A DNA stretch of 64,000 nt from Parastagonospora avenae f. sp. tritici 18332-5 (GCA_022559985.1 JAFJTR010000066.1:108652-172651); one strand, 5' to 3'. Shown: positions 34,117 to 44,488, counted from the stretch's first letter. The notes: generated by a model from the letters alone, not told the origin. Made by a program: numbers and translations.

Positions 34117-34818
34117 CTAGTATGACATCTGGTGCTCACGGTGCTGGAGTAATTGATCCCGCTCATAGATAGCCGGGAGGGGACGCTGGCTGAGTGGAGA
34201 ACGTTTTGGTGTTGGCAGCAAAGGCGTCGGACCTTCATACACCATTACCGCGACACCCACCACACCAACCACCACATGCTCAAAATTGCTCAGAAAAGTC
34301 TCTATAAGCTTGAGGGTATCCTTAGTAGTGCAGGTACAAGTGGAAAGGCATTTCTTTGCTTCGCATGGTGGTCGCCCGCACTCGAATGCTCCGCAACTTT
34401 TGCCCACCACCTGGGTATTTTTGACAACTCCCGCGCTCGACTTAGGCGCATCCGACACCCAGTCCATCTGGAGGGATCTTTCGTAGGGTAGCAGGTTCAT
34501 GTCCACCATCGCTTTGACTTCCCTTAGTGGGACGTCGCTGTCAGTCATCCTCCTTCGATGGCTAGGCGGGGTCTGCGACAAGCAAGTATTCCTGCAAGCA
34601 CAACGTACTGACAGTGGCATGGCGAACAAGGAAACACCACCAGGCTTTGATCTGAAAGACAGCAGGCTAGTCTCCATCGGTCTGCCCTCAGTGTCGCAGC
34701 TCTTCCCCGCTGTCTGCCTCTGCAAATCGGGCTGCGCAACATCCAACTTAAGCGGACTGTGAGTAAGCCAAATAACTGAACCGACTCGGAGATGACTGAA
34801 AGGAATATAGGCCATCAT
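34117..34818 (-). CDS. Possible unknown 233-aa Cys-containing protein
   Basis: An uninterrupted 233-aa frame begins with two ATGs at 34818 and 34815. The region around residues 98-200 is the most protein-like: LREVKAMVDMNLLPYERSL, then a Cys cluster (SCGAFECGRPPCEAKKCLS) and a hydrophobic stretch (EHVVVGVVGVAVMVYEG) that could span a membrane. There is no signal peptide at the start. Length and composition argue mildly for a real gene in otherwise empty DNA, but no family was recognised, and a missed short intron near 34610 (donor GTACGT) is possible. Confidence 0.35.
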   Translation of the reverse strand: MMAYIPFSHLRVGSVIWLTHSPLKLDVAQPDLQRQTAGKSCDTEGRPMETSLLSFRSKPGGVSLFAMPLSVRCACRNTCLSQTPPSHRRRMTDSDVPLREVKAMVDMNLLPYERSLQMDWVSDAPKSSAGVVKNTQVVGKSCGAFECGRPPCEAKKCLSTCTCTTKDTLKLIETFLSNFEHVVVGVVGVAVMVYEGPTPLLPTPKRSPLSQRPLPAIYERDQLLQHREHQMSY

Positions 34819-36156
34819 CTTCTACAGTAGCAGAAGGCGCTTTCGTACCTCGCTGGCTGTTATGGCAGACGAGAGTGCCGATGTCCTGGCCTCCGGCGCT
34901 TATCTCCCACAAACACCACAATTGGTATTACGACACTCCGGCACCACCATATCGGGTCGTGCAGTCAGCAGCGCAGCTGCATTCAAATGCTGGCCTAGCC
35001 TGAAATTGTAATACGGCACCCGGCCGACTGTACGTCAAGCGCACCTTTCTCACTTTTAAGTTTGCACTGCTCGCTCAGCACCATCTGCCAAATGAAACGG
35101 ATGAGCATCGACTGACACAACCAGGTATGCACAGGCATCTCGACGCTGCGCGGCAGTATAGCTCCATGTAAACTGCAACGAGGCCCGACTTGGCTTTTCG
35201 TTGACACGTCCTGCTCTTGTCGCAAGCACTTGACCACAAGTTCGAAAACGACGATGCACATTGCGCCCCCATGGAATACGGAGCGGCATGAAGCGCAGAG
35301 TGCACACTTCTTTGCTTTCACCAGAGACCTCTCGTATCATGGCCGCAGAGCAGGCGGCTAGAGCTGTTCTCTGACCATCATAGCCTTGAAGCTGTCGGCT
35401 ACTTCCTCCCTTCATCCCACCACTGTGAGGTAACGCGGCCTCGGCGCCATCTCTTTCTCTCCTCCCACCCCTCCTCCCTTCCGCATACCAAACGAACATC
35501 GAACGAATGGTAATAACATACGAGGATGGATGGCAATAGGATTCATGGAGGTGCTGGTGGGACTGCATTGTGCGGCCCGAGTGTACTGAAAAGAGCATGG
35601 ACTTGGCGCAGCACGAGGCTTACTACGCGGGCGATGACGCTAAAAGTATCGACACTACCAAGGGGTAGCTCTTGGTCCTTCTAAGCTGGCCAAATAGCCC
35701 TGCAGCACTTGATACGTGGTACACCGTTCGATCCGCATTGGACAGATCGAGGCCAGCTCTGGTATACGCATACCACGCCGGCCAGCTGCGTTATAACCAT
35801 GTCCCCGTTTGACGAGGCTGCCATGACAGACTGCCAAAAGTTGCACACGACGTCCCTTGCACCGAACTTTGACGATGTCTGAAGACATTAGTACTCCACC
35901 CTGAGCAATCTTCCCTCGCTTACTGACAGCATGGGATCTTTGCATCAAAGGTCAGGCAGCTCTAGAAGGCGACACGAAGACACCTTCACAAGCAAAATTG
36001 TCGAACGAGATCACCGACCTCATCACCGGACAGATGACCCACCTGCAGGTCGATGTCGCGCTCACTTGCGACACAAGACTACCATGGTTCTGTTTTACTG
36101 GCATGCGAACAGGTCTTTGAGCGACTCAACGACCACACTTAGATCGTTTCGCACAG
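34819..36156. other. Intergenic region upstream of the intron array
   Basis: No supported gene. It would contain the promoter and first exon of the candidate snoRNA host transcript, but neither could be located. Confidence 0.35.
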
Positions 36157-36192
36157 GTATGTTCCCCTCGCTCTTTCTCCACTTTTCCGAAG

Positions 36193-36288
36193 TCTCTGTG
36201 ATGTCAATCTCAAACAACCTTATTTCATCTCCGCACCAAACGTTCCAGAGAGGTTGTTACTATATGCTACAACAGCCGTCTGAGTCAC
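36193..36288 (+). ncRNA. Candidate box C/D snoRNA in first host intron
   Basis: C-box-like GTGATGT at 36198-36204 (last base T instead of A) lies 41 nt after the donor at 36157, and CTGA is at 36280-36283. The distance between boxes (about 75 nt) is normal for the class. No terminal stem is evident, so this is the weaker of the candidates. Confidence 0.3.
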
Positions 36289-36916
36289 CTTTGATGCTCC
36301 TACACTTTCGTCGTCTTCTCATGTTTGAACAACGCCGACTTCTTGCGCACAACTCTTCTAGTTCACGGCTCGTCGACTTCCACTCGAATTCGCATGTCCT
36401 TCTTCGAGATGATAATTCGAACTTTATCAAAGCTGGATTCAGCGCACAAATATCACACTCAATATCATCTCGACGTGCATCAACGAAGTCACCGTCTGGG
36501 CCCCTGCAGCTGGTGCGTCATCTGTCAGGACGGCTTTCCCAAACAGCGCGGCGCCCTGGTACGCGCAATGTTCGACGGTGTTGCGGCTTGACACACCCCA
36601 ATCTCAGGATCCGGAAGACTCACGTCTCTGTTTCTGCTTGCTTCGGTGGCAGGATGGCACCCGGAGCTGGTGCGCTAGAAGATAGTGTTCTTCCGATGTA
36701 CAGCGCAGTACCCTTTGGCACATCCACATTTTGGCAAGGCCTCCCCTTCTCGGAACTAAGGAAATTTTTTCCGCGTGTCTTGCTCTCCTATCGGGCTTTC
36801 CTGTCGGACCAAAATGATGTCGAAACGGTATGTCTCTCAGCAAGGCGGGCTGAATCGTAGTTCACCTCGTCGAAGTTGATCGCTTGGTCTTCCTCCGCTG
36901 ATCTCTGACGTTCCCG

Positions 36917-37092
36917 GTAAATCTTGAGCGTCTCTTAAAATGCCTTTACGATAATAAGAATATGGGCCCACTTGATCATACAACGTATGGAGAACACGCC
37001 TTCGGGTGTGGTTCCAATGTCGAAAACGATGCCCAATCCGGGCCACCCTCTTGTTTGTCGACTCAGACAGGACAGTTGCTAACAATTGACAG
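36917..37092 (+). ncRNA. Degenerate copy of the intron-2 snoRNA unit
   Basis: This intron shares GGGCCCACTTGATC (36964-36977) and GGGTGTGGTTCCAATGT (37004-37020) with the next intron, 262-265 bp downstream. At the place of the C box it has ATAATAA (36951-36957), and at the place of the D box it has CCGG. Both boxes are therefore lost while the body is kept. This fits a decayed snoRNA paralog. Confidence 0.4.
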
Positions 37093-37189
37093 CATGCGCT
37101 GCCATCTTCGAGGACGGAACTTCCTCTCCGACCGTTCGACCCTTGGTGGTATAACCGGTAAGTCGCAAGTCCTTCATTCACTTCGTCCC

Positions 37190-37309
37190 CGCAATGATGA
37201 ATTCCTACGGGTGTAAAAACCTTTGGAAGGGCCCACTTGATCGTGTCACGTACGGAGAGGCCCACGGGTGTGGTTCCAATGTACGATACCAAACCCATAT
37301 TCTGAGCCA
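37190..37309 (+). ncRNA. Candidate box C/D snoRNA, host intron 37158-37366
   Basis: C box ATGATGA at 37194-37200 lies 36 nt from the donor, and D box CTGA at 37302-37305 lies 61 nt from the acceptor. The boxes are flanked by GC on the 5' side and GC on the 3' side, a minimal terminal stem shared with the next intron's candidate. The stretch before the D box would be the rRNA guide; its target was not identified. Confidence 0.5.
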
Positions 37310-37463
37310 CTCGATGAAATCTCTTTTCCTTCGTGTGCGCACTATGCAGTAATTGACATACGACAGGGCAATACGAATCATCTCTCCTTCGGGCAGATCC
37401 CTTCCTTTTCCAAATTTGTTGGCGTCAGCAGTGAGTACCCAAAGTCGCTACCGACTCCTTTTT

Positions 37464-37554
37464 TGCAATGATGAAATGCGAAAGTGGTCAACGTCAAGAT
37501 AACCCCATGCTTCCCATGTGTGGTTACAATGACGAGAACAACGCTACTGAGCTC
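37464..37554 (+). ncRNA. Candidate box C/D snoRNA, host intron 37431-37609
   Basis: C box ATGATGA at 37468-37474 (37 nt from the donor) and D box CTGA at 37547-37550 (59 nt from the acceptor). An internal C'-like AATGACGA is at 37529-37536. The GC...GC flanks match those of the preceding candidate. The target is unknown. Confidence 0.5.
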
Positions 37555-37963
37555 CCCCAGTTGGTTTTCATGTTCTGATACCGTAAAATGGCTTGTCACT
37601 GACATTCAGCAGATCTGATGCAGCCCGTGCCCGATTCCGCAGCAAAACTACTCTGAAGACTTTTCAACAGTACAAGTGAGTAGACAGTCCATCCTGTACT
37701 TCTTCCATGCCATAGCTATATCTTGATAGACGGCTATGATCTTATGGCGTACAGGGATCCCATCGCTTGGATGTGGTCGCGGTGTGCGAGAACAGTGCTC
37801 CTGAACCATATCGTTCTCGATCGAGTTTGGACTGCGGCGAGTCGGGCCAGTACTGACTGATGAAATACAGGTGGCGCAAAAGCCGCCTGACGAAGCTCGA
37901 TCTATATCTTCCGTGCTCCTGTGATCCGGCAGTAAGTTCAAAGCATCTCTTTCGTTTCTCGTT

Positions 37964-38037
37964 GGAGATGATGATATTTGTCTTCATCATGGCATAGTGA
38001 CACCGGTTAGGGTGTGCACCATTTAAAGTCTGAGGCT
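37964..38037 (+). ncRNA. Candidate box C/D snoRNA, host intron 37932-38097
   Basis: C box ATGATGA at 37968-37974 (36 nt from the donor) and D box CTGA at 38030-38033 (64 nt from the acceptor). GAG before the C box can pair with CTC just after the D box. The compact size (about 70 nt) is typical. The target is unknown. Confidence 0.5.
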
Positions 38038-38395
38038 CTTTCGAACCCGATTCCGAATTATTACCAAGTTGTGTCGATTTGCGCTGACCTTTGCCAGATG
38101 CGATATCGTCTGGCTTTCGACGACTCAGCTGCATCGCTAGTCGCTGAAAGCTGGACGCAATGATGATCAGACGATCCTTTTGTGGTCTTCGAAAACATGA
38201 TTCACTCGCAATGTGCGACATTGCGATCCCTGAGCCTTTCGGCTTGCGACCTCGTCGTTCGCATCTAGTCGAGTCGATGCAGCGCCAGCTTTAGGCAAAC
38301 GCAATGCCTGCAGTCTTTCCCCAGTGCCATCTCCACAACATATTTCTCTTTGCTCGTCGTAAGTTGAAGACTTTTGCGAACCTCTTTCTGATAGC

Positions 38396-38525
38396 TTTCA
38401 TGATGACTAGACGGTCTGCTGCCAGTCTAATGAACTGCAGCTCATCGACGACTGTCCCAGAATACTGCACGCATAGAAAACCCTTGTGGTTACAGTGTCC
38501 GACAAAACGAAGCTTTTCTGATCTT
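38396..38525 (+). ncRNA. Candidate box C/D snoRNA, host intron from 38359
   Basis: C box ATGATGA at 38400-38406 lies 41 nt after the GTAAGT donor at 38359, and CTGA is at 38518-38521. TTGTGGTTACAGTGTCC in the body resembles TGTGGTTACAATGACG in the intron at 37431. The acceptor is uncertain (38560 or 38569). Confidence 0.4.
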
Positions 38526-38569
38526 TTGGCTTTTTGGATCATTTTTGAAATCAAGCAAAGCCGGTCCAG

Positions 38570-40265
38570 CGCTAATGTTCGGTAAATGCAATGACTGCAC
38601 TCCTCTCCGAAGAGGTGTGTCTGGACAGAAGTCTGTTGTTCCGTGTAATCCCAAGCTCGCTCAGAACCCCTTGATGACGGCGCAGCTGGATCCTGACGGG
38701 CATGTCTTTGAACGAGCCCGTGCTCCGAACACAGTCATGAAGAGCAAGAGCACAATAAGCCCCTGTGTGCGGTTGGTCACAGATTGCTAAAGCAACATTC
38801 AAACACTTCAAAGGCCTGGGGACCTGTCCCGACTCGGTGTTGATATTCATCGTGTCTTGACCGTTGAGACGAATAGACCAGCGCTGCCATTTTTTGTGGG
38901 TTGCGGTTGGGAAGGGCCGGCTGCACCCGTCAAACCTGAAGGTGATCTAACTTCGATTCCGGACAGCTCTACGTGGTCGGCCATCAAAAGATCCAGTCAC
39001 ATGACGGATGGAGAGATCTCTGCTGTGAAGCTTTGCGGTCGTTGCTGGAAGTCGGCTCTCGGAAAACTGCCACGTCCGCACTGCAGAGCCAAGACCTGGA
39101 TTGTTGTCGGCAGGGAATTCGGTCTTGGCCACTTCATCACAAACTCGGAAAATATGCAGCTCCAGTACGGTATACCACGATGACCTAGTCGGACGTTGTG
39201 GTGCGCTTGCGGCATGATGTGCAAGCATACACAAACGCCAGGTGCAACAGTATTGCCAACTTCATGTCCGCTTTCCGAGACATGATACCAGTAGACTCCG
39301 CGAGAGAGCGACAGTAGCGCAATGCGTACCAAAGAATGCCGATGGCTTCACGGCATGGTAACTGTCGCCGACGTCAAGGCTGTGGGACACTCTCTTGTGC
39401 CTTCCGCATCTTGAAACCCAAACGTGGGCAATGACGATACACAATACGTGAAAGTATCCGCCGAAGGTCTCTCCGCTCCTTCGGGTTCTGTAGCTTCAGA
39501 GTGTCCGCCACGTGTCGATGGTGCATGTTAGTTGCTGATACCCAACGTCACACAGAGTTTTCAGCAACGTCAGCATTTTGTTGATACTGTCAGGCGAGAA
39601 CGAGTTGCTGGGTGTCGTCTCACATCGAAAGGCTCCGCTAGGCTTGTGCGGATACTTGCAAATTCAAGTCAATAAGACGACTCAGAACACATCAACCTAC
39701 CAAAAACCGAACCCTCAACGGCTCACAATCTCTCAAATCATCACTGGACATCACACGTCGCATCAACTCAGTTGCGTAGGCTCAGATCTCCAGGGACCTC
39801 ACCAGCATCAGCCGACTTACTATCGCAATGAATCTCATGCGGCTGATGAGGATCTGGTATGGAAGGCTAAGAGTCGCCCGAATTGATGGATGGGTGCTGC
39901 TGTTCTTTATACTTGGTTCGTGAAGGGCAGATGTGAGTGATGAGAAGGAGATTGCGGCTGTGGAGGCAAGCGATCTAAGAAGCCATCTTCGCTCTCAACG
40001 GACTTGTAATTCGACTGCAAGCAGAAGATATCACATTGGTACCGAGATTGAAGACGACGACGTCGATCACGCGAGTCTGTGTCAGGCTAAGGTGAGTAAG
40101 TCATATGTCAACTTTGCTGATTTGGGTATCAGTTCATAGATTGCGACCAGAATCTGACCTCTGAACCTCCTCGTGGTGGTCGCCGGGCATCTCTTCGGAG
40201 ATGGCTAATCAGAGCAGTATGTGCCGGCTGAGTTCGGTACATCGGGGCCGCTGACCGCCGCGGAT
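38570..40265. other. Region with short coding-like exons but no firm gene
   Basis: A TTGATGA at 38681 lies 36 nt after a GTAATC at 38645, so one more host intron is possible, but no D box follows. Protein-like pieces appear at 39933-40085 (EKEIAAVEASDLRSHLRSQ, IEDDDVDHASL) and 40124-40207 (FIDCDQNLTSEPPRGGRRAS). A GTGAGT...GGTATCAG intron (about 40 nt) can join them in frame. They may be the 5' exons of the tandemly repeated gene that follows. No ATG could be assigned. Confidence 0.3.
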
Positions 40266-40970
40266 CTTGCCAAGGACATTCGCCATAAAGCAGCCGAATA
40301 TTGGGACCGCCATTTGTCAAATCAAGCGCCACGAATGCCGCTCGTACCCATTGGACCACCTGTCCTGAACTCCTCAACATCTGGGGGTATGTGTTCTTCT
40401 GATTAACCTTCGAGTGGTTGCTGACTTTGTTGTAGCTATCGACCCGCGGAAAGGCGACTAGGAGTATGTCTCGATCTGGAAAATGATTGGCTGGGCTGAT
40501 GCGTAAACAGTCTTGACCAAGAAACAGCAAGGATGGCAGATCGCTATCTAGATTGTTGGGGCCGCCAATCGTCTTCTCAAGAACCACGATTGCCACTCGC
40601 ACCCATTGATCATGGTACAGGATAACCTCGGCCTGGTGTATGTTTGCAACATTTTCCATATTTTGAACACAGAAGCTGACAACCCAAATCTAGTTTGTCG
40701 ACCGATAGAAAAGAGACTAGGCGTAGGTTTTGTTGTGATGAACGTCTTCGACTGCGCTGATAAAGGGTTAGTTTGACCAAAGGAAACCCAGGACGACACC
40801 ACTGGACGGTTTACACCATAGCAGCCGGGAGATCGTACCTCTTCATTTAGGCTTCAAAAACCTGGCCTATGGCGTACGTTCTGTCATCCCCATGAGTTGA
40901 AAGCATGTCCGCTAACCCATCGTGTAGTAGCTCGCCCGATTCTAAGAGAGCACAGGCGTAAGTCTGTCCG
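40266..40970 (+). repeat. Three-copy tandem exon-intron repeat, period about 246-265 bp
   Basis: Copies start at about 40266 (CTTGCCAAGG), 40512 (CTTGACCAAG) and 40777 (TTTGACCAAAGG). Each copy has the same parts in order. First comes an exon with an aligned frame; copy 1 reads AAEYWDRHLSNQAPRMPLVP and copy 2 reads RYLDCWGRQSSSQEPRLPLAP. Then come a donor (GTATGT, GTATGT, GTACGT), a GCTGAC or GCTAAC branch and an acceptor, a roughly 30-nt exon (CTATCGACCCGCGGAAAGG versus TTGTCGACCGATAGAAAAG) and a second donor-like G(T)A. Copy 2 has a stop (TAA) right after APIDHGTG. Copy 3 is the most diverged. The repeat ends just before a 68-bp G tract. The encoded protein is unknown. Confidence 0.65.
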
Positions 40971-41033
40971 ATCTTGGCAGATCATTCCAGCTGACCGGAG
41001 AATAGCGTCGGTAAAGAAAGTCGGGGACTGAGA

Positions 41034-41054
41034 GGGGGGGGGGGGGGGGGGGGG

Positions 41055-41101
<47 letters not shown>
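41034..41101 (+). repeat. Poly(G) tract, 23 G + A + 44 G
   Basis: Positions 41034-41056 are all G, 41057 is A, and 41058-41101 are all G. Such a pure run is rare in fungal chromosomes and difficult to sequence, so its true length is uncertain. A proline-rich frame on the other strand is only its translation. Confidence 0.9.
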
Positions 41102-41102
<1 letters not shown>

Positions 41103-43071
41103 AGAGATGAGAGGCGATGGTGGAGATTGACCGGTAAGAGACAAGAAAGGTCCTACTTGGCCCTCTGATCTTTCGGATCATGGCTACAGTGGTCCTTGCT
41201 CGAGTCCGGGTGAGTCCAGGTGAGTCCAGGTTCAGCCCAGCTGAGCGCAACACTTGCTAACATCTGCCACACTCTATGAGTCGGTTGCCAATGGTGAGGG
41301 AAAGTTGACGCCAGGTAGGGCAGCCAGACGTCGCAGCGTCTGCGAGGCTGTCTCTGCGACCTCAAAGACAAATACCATCCTTGTCGTAGCCAGACTGTTG
41401 CTCAGGTCCTGATGTGTGTCCGCGGCTCTAGTTGCCCATGTTGTTGTCCGGGGTGACACTGGGCGCGACGTGACACAAGTGACTCAAGTCTAGAGGAGAT
41501 ATTCCAAAAGGTTTATGGTGTTCAAGAACATATGCTAACAAGCTTCCGGTAGTGCCAGCCTCGAGTGGGACGTCAGTTTGGTAGACTCCTGCTGTACGAT
41601 TTGCGGAGTCGGAGTCGCCGCCATCACTGTGGGAAGTACTGTGTCCATGTGGCATGATACTTGTTCATTCGAAATATCCTCACAGAGCTTTCGAGCATGT
41701 CTGACACGTCGTTCTGTACTGTCGAGGCCAAGCGCTCACCTTCAGAGCGACCCCGCAGCCTCAATTCATGGCTACCGCAGATGTCAGATCGGTACATGTG
41801 AGGTCAGGCGATCAAGAATGGCGACGAGGACAACAAAGCTTGCGACAAGCTGCTGTACCGTCCCTTGTCTGCTTCGGTCGCTACGAGGGTGGTGGTGGTT
41901 TTCTGAGCGGGGTCTTGGTTGCGGAGAAAGATCAAGTGTCTTCGGGGTGAGCCGTCGGGCGGGCAGGCGGGCAGCCACCATACCTACCAGGAGTTGTGGA
42001 GCGCGCTTCTCTCTGTCTGGGACGATGATAAGGTCATGTTAGCGTGGTTGCTGGGGGTGAGTTGGTGTGGTGGTAAGGGAGAGGGACTCGAAAGCTGAGG
42101 GCGACCTCTCGGAGCTCGGACCTTTCAAATATCGCCCTCCCCCTACAGCTACAGCACCACGGCAAAGTCTCCGCACTCCCCAAAATTGGGCACAGAGGGT
42201 CATTGATATCCAAGGATCTTCAGCAAGAGATTTGCGACTTCCAGAGACATCACAGCGTTGAATTTGGCTCCCGACTCGACGACTTCAGGCGCACCGGAAG
42301 TAGGTTTCCCCGCTCCGGCGGCGGCTGTAAAAGAGGGGCGGGTAAAGCGCCAGGACATATGAGCAGCCTCCTACGATGATTCAACGGCCTACCGGATCTC
42401 TGCGTTGCTCAGGGCGTCTCGAAGATCGCGTCAGCGGTCGGCGCATACAAAACGACATATGCACATATCCCGGCGTCAAGTTGATGCTTTGCGACAGCAG
42501 ATCAGCAACAGCCGCAATGGCTAGCGCAAGAAAACAGACAGAGTGTGTAAGTGATTAAGAGGGAAAACGTAATGTCAGAATGAAAGTAGGATCGCGGCAG
42601 CCATCGTTGACATAACGACACCGAGTCCTAGGATTCAAGGATTCAAGGGATTGATCCCTATGACGTGAAGATTGGAAACAAGCTTACAAGGCAATGCGGA
42701 GGTCCGTCGGATACCGGGCGATTCCTAATTCCACCCAGGTTGAAGTCACGGACTTGAAGGTTACAATCGACACACAACAGCGGGCATGTTTGCACACATA
42801 AAGGGCGCAGAACACATCATTTTGTGCTGGAACGGAGGAGCAGTGGGAGCAACGGAAAAGAACTAGGAACATAAAGAACCACAGCCCATTAAGCAGTATT
42901 GAATCCACACTGGAAGGATTCGGGAGACAAGATTAAGGTATAGTACACCACTTTTGGGAGATTTTGATGATCGGAAAAAGACTGATGCTTCAAAAATAGC
43001 GTCAAACAGATGCTCTAGACCTCTGACAGGTAGTCGCGACAAGGAGCGACAATGGCAAGATCACACTATGC
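41102..43071. other. Gene-empty accessory DNA
   Basis: No supported gene. A small tandem of GTGAGTCCAG-like units is at about 41208-41235. Frames at 41768-41950 and 42067-42261 are short and unconvincing. Confidence 0.4.
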
Positions 43072-44048
43072 TCATACAGATTCATACCCGTCCTCCATAC
43101 TGGCTTTCCGCCTCTTCAGTACATCTAATACGTCATTTCCCACGCGGTCCACAAGCCTCTCATACACTGTATTTGCCTCTTCTCCTGCGATCACTTCAGC
43201 TTCTGCTTCCTCTACGCGTCTCCCAATGATCTCTTTCATCAATATGACTGCCCCGTCTTCTTCGTTGTTGTAATCAAAAATTTCTTCCTCAGGCTTGACA
43301 GGCTCGGGATCCAGTGTACATGTCAGCAGGTTTCGTTCGTACTCCTTCTCTGTGTACAGCCACTCTTCCCGGCCAAATTGCGCGACCGTCAAATCTACAA
43401 CAAACCTATCGGTGCCTTCGTAAGTGATAAGGAAGAAGTCGTGACTGTATGCCGTGATATCGTCGACATCATCGATGTCGAACATCATAAAGTTTGGATA
43501 AGGGCTCCGACGCATCCAATGTATGCCTTTGAAGTCGTAATCTATACCTAGAATTTGATGTATGATATTCCAGAAGGTGTAGACAGCGTTGTTGCAGCTG
43601 TATGTAAGTAGATCTGCTCTGACTGGACGGGGATCACGGTCTGGCTTATAGATAGCAACATCTTTGTCGGCATTGGCCGGACCACGCGAGGAAAAATAAT
43701 ACTGCATTCCGGTCAAGCTATGGAACTCGGCGGGTAGTTCCAGGAACTAGACTCCGCAACAATCAATTAAGTGTGTCCAGAGAGGCCATATTTGATTTGA
43801 TTGATTACCTGCTTAGGCCTAGCAGTTACCCGTAGAGGTTTAACTCCTACCTAGATAGGTAAGTGGGTCTTTATAAGAGGCATATTTGATTTGTTTGTTG
43901 CGGACTGTGCCAGGAACCCGGGGGATATGAGCTCGAAACCAACTATCTGATAACTGTCCGTCAGTTTGTACGCTTTTAGAGCGGCAAGCCATACTTTAGG
44001 CATCCACGCCAGTTGTTTGTGCAAGATATCACGGCGTAGGGATGTCAT
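43072..44048 (-). pseudogene. Lineage-specific gene, unknown function, with in-frame TAG
   Basis: From ATG 44048 the minus strand reads MTSLRRDILHKQLAWMPKV through YQIVGFELISPGF, then meets TAG near 43852 and continues in the same frame (VGVKPLRVTARPKQ). A 62-nt intron (GTAATC...GTCTAG, about 43809-43748) leads to FLELPAEFHSLTGMQYYF. The long last exon ends at 43072 with an ordered core (KGIHWMRRSPYPNFMMFDI, HDFFLITYEGTDRFVVDL) and an acidic helical tail. Without the stop the protein would be about 300 aa. A GTATGG donor within the first exon could remove the TAG by splicing from K18, but that would discard good coding sequence. The last exon is intact, so the gene may still be expressed in part. 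The family was not recognised. Confidence 0.6.
43765..43893 (+). repeat. Two-copy direct repeat inside the 43-kb gene
   Basis: AAGTGTGTCC...CATATTTGATTTG at about 43769-43800 is repeated as AAGTGGGTCT...CATATTTGATTTG at 43861-43893, about 92 bp apart. One copy lies in the predicted intron and the other covers the segment with the TAG. A local duplication may have created one of the two. Confidence 0.6.
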
Positions 44049-44488
44049 GACTGGTATATTTTGGGAGATTGAAATGGCTCTGTATCATGATTTCTTTTTA
44101 TGTTACTTAGATGTCTCACATTGTACATGAATAGTCCTTTGTTCGACTGTTCTTGGCTACTTTCATTACTATTCTCTCACGTATCTGAATTATACACAGT
44201 GGATCTAGAAGTCCACAATGCCAGACTCTCAACTGTATCATGAGCAGTGAGCGCGCCGACGATATCTAGGACTGCTCAATCTGTCGCGCTGTCATCTTCC
44301 TCCTCTTTCTCAATCGCATCCAGATCACCCGATACCTTACCAGCCGCAATCTCCTCATCTGACACTATCGGCATCTTCAGCCATCTCATCACCTCTCCCA
44401 CCACCCAATCATCCTTAAGCTCGAACACATTTGCCGACAGACGTATGTCAATCTAATTTTCACTCCCCTCCCACCAGCCAGCCAGTGT

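Larger units (their letters stand above)
36157..38569 (+). ncRNA. Candidate multi-intron snoRNA host transcript
   Basis: Reading the + strand gives a regular chain of intron-like units. Introns: 36157-36361 (GTATGT), 36917-37092 (GTAAAT), 37158-37366 (GTAAGT), 37431-37609 (GTGAGT), 37676-37870 (GTGAGT), 37932-38097 (GTAAGT) and 38359 to about 38560 or 38569 (GTAAGT). Several end in branch-acceptor pairs such as GTTGCTAAC...GACAG, CACTGACATTCAG and GCGCTGACCTTTGCCAG. The exons between the five central introns are 65, 64, 66 and 61 nt and carry stops in ways that exclude a normal protein. Five introns carry RTGATGW 36-41 nt after the donor and CTGA downstream, which is box C/D snoRNA layout. 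Host genes with snoRNAs in successive introns are known in filamentous ascomycetes. Transcription and splicing are inferred, not shown. Confidence 0.5.

Noticed and set aside
35931..36860. Plus-strand open frame of about 309 codons
   Set aside because: It runs through a good donor-acceptor pair and a C/D box pair, its composition changes along its length, and no motif is seen. It is better explained by the non-coding host transcript.
36837..37310. Minus-strand open frame of about 157 codons containing an internal repeat
   Set aside because: The repeat is just the shared intron sequence read on the other strand. Splice sites and boxes fit the plus strand.
38947..39332. Weak resemblance (GATxAAGTGG) to the repeated intron unit at 37.2 kb
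   Set aside because: Too short and without a C box, D box or fixed spacing; probably chance.
40129..40659. Minus-strand frame with two similar segments
   Set aside because: The similarity comes from the tandem exon-intron repeat, whose conserved splice signals are on the plus strand.
40884..41253. Minus-strand proline-rich frame
   Set aside because: The prolines are only the translation of the poly(G) tract.
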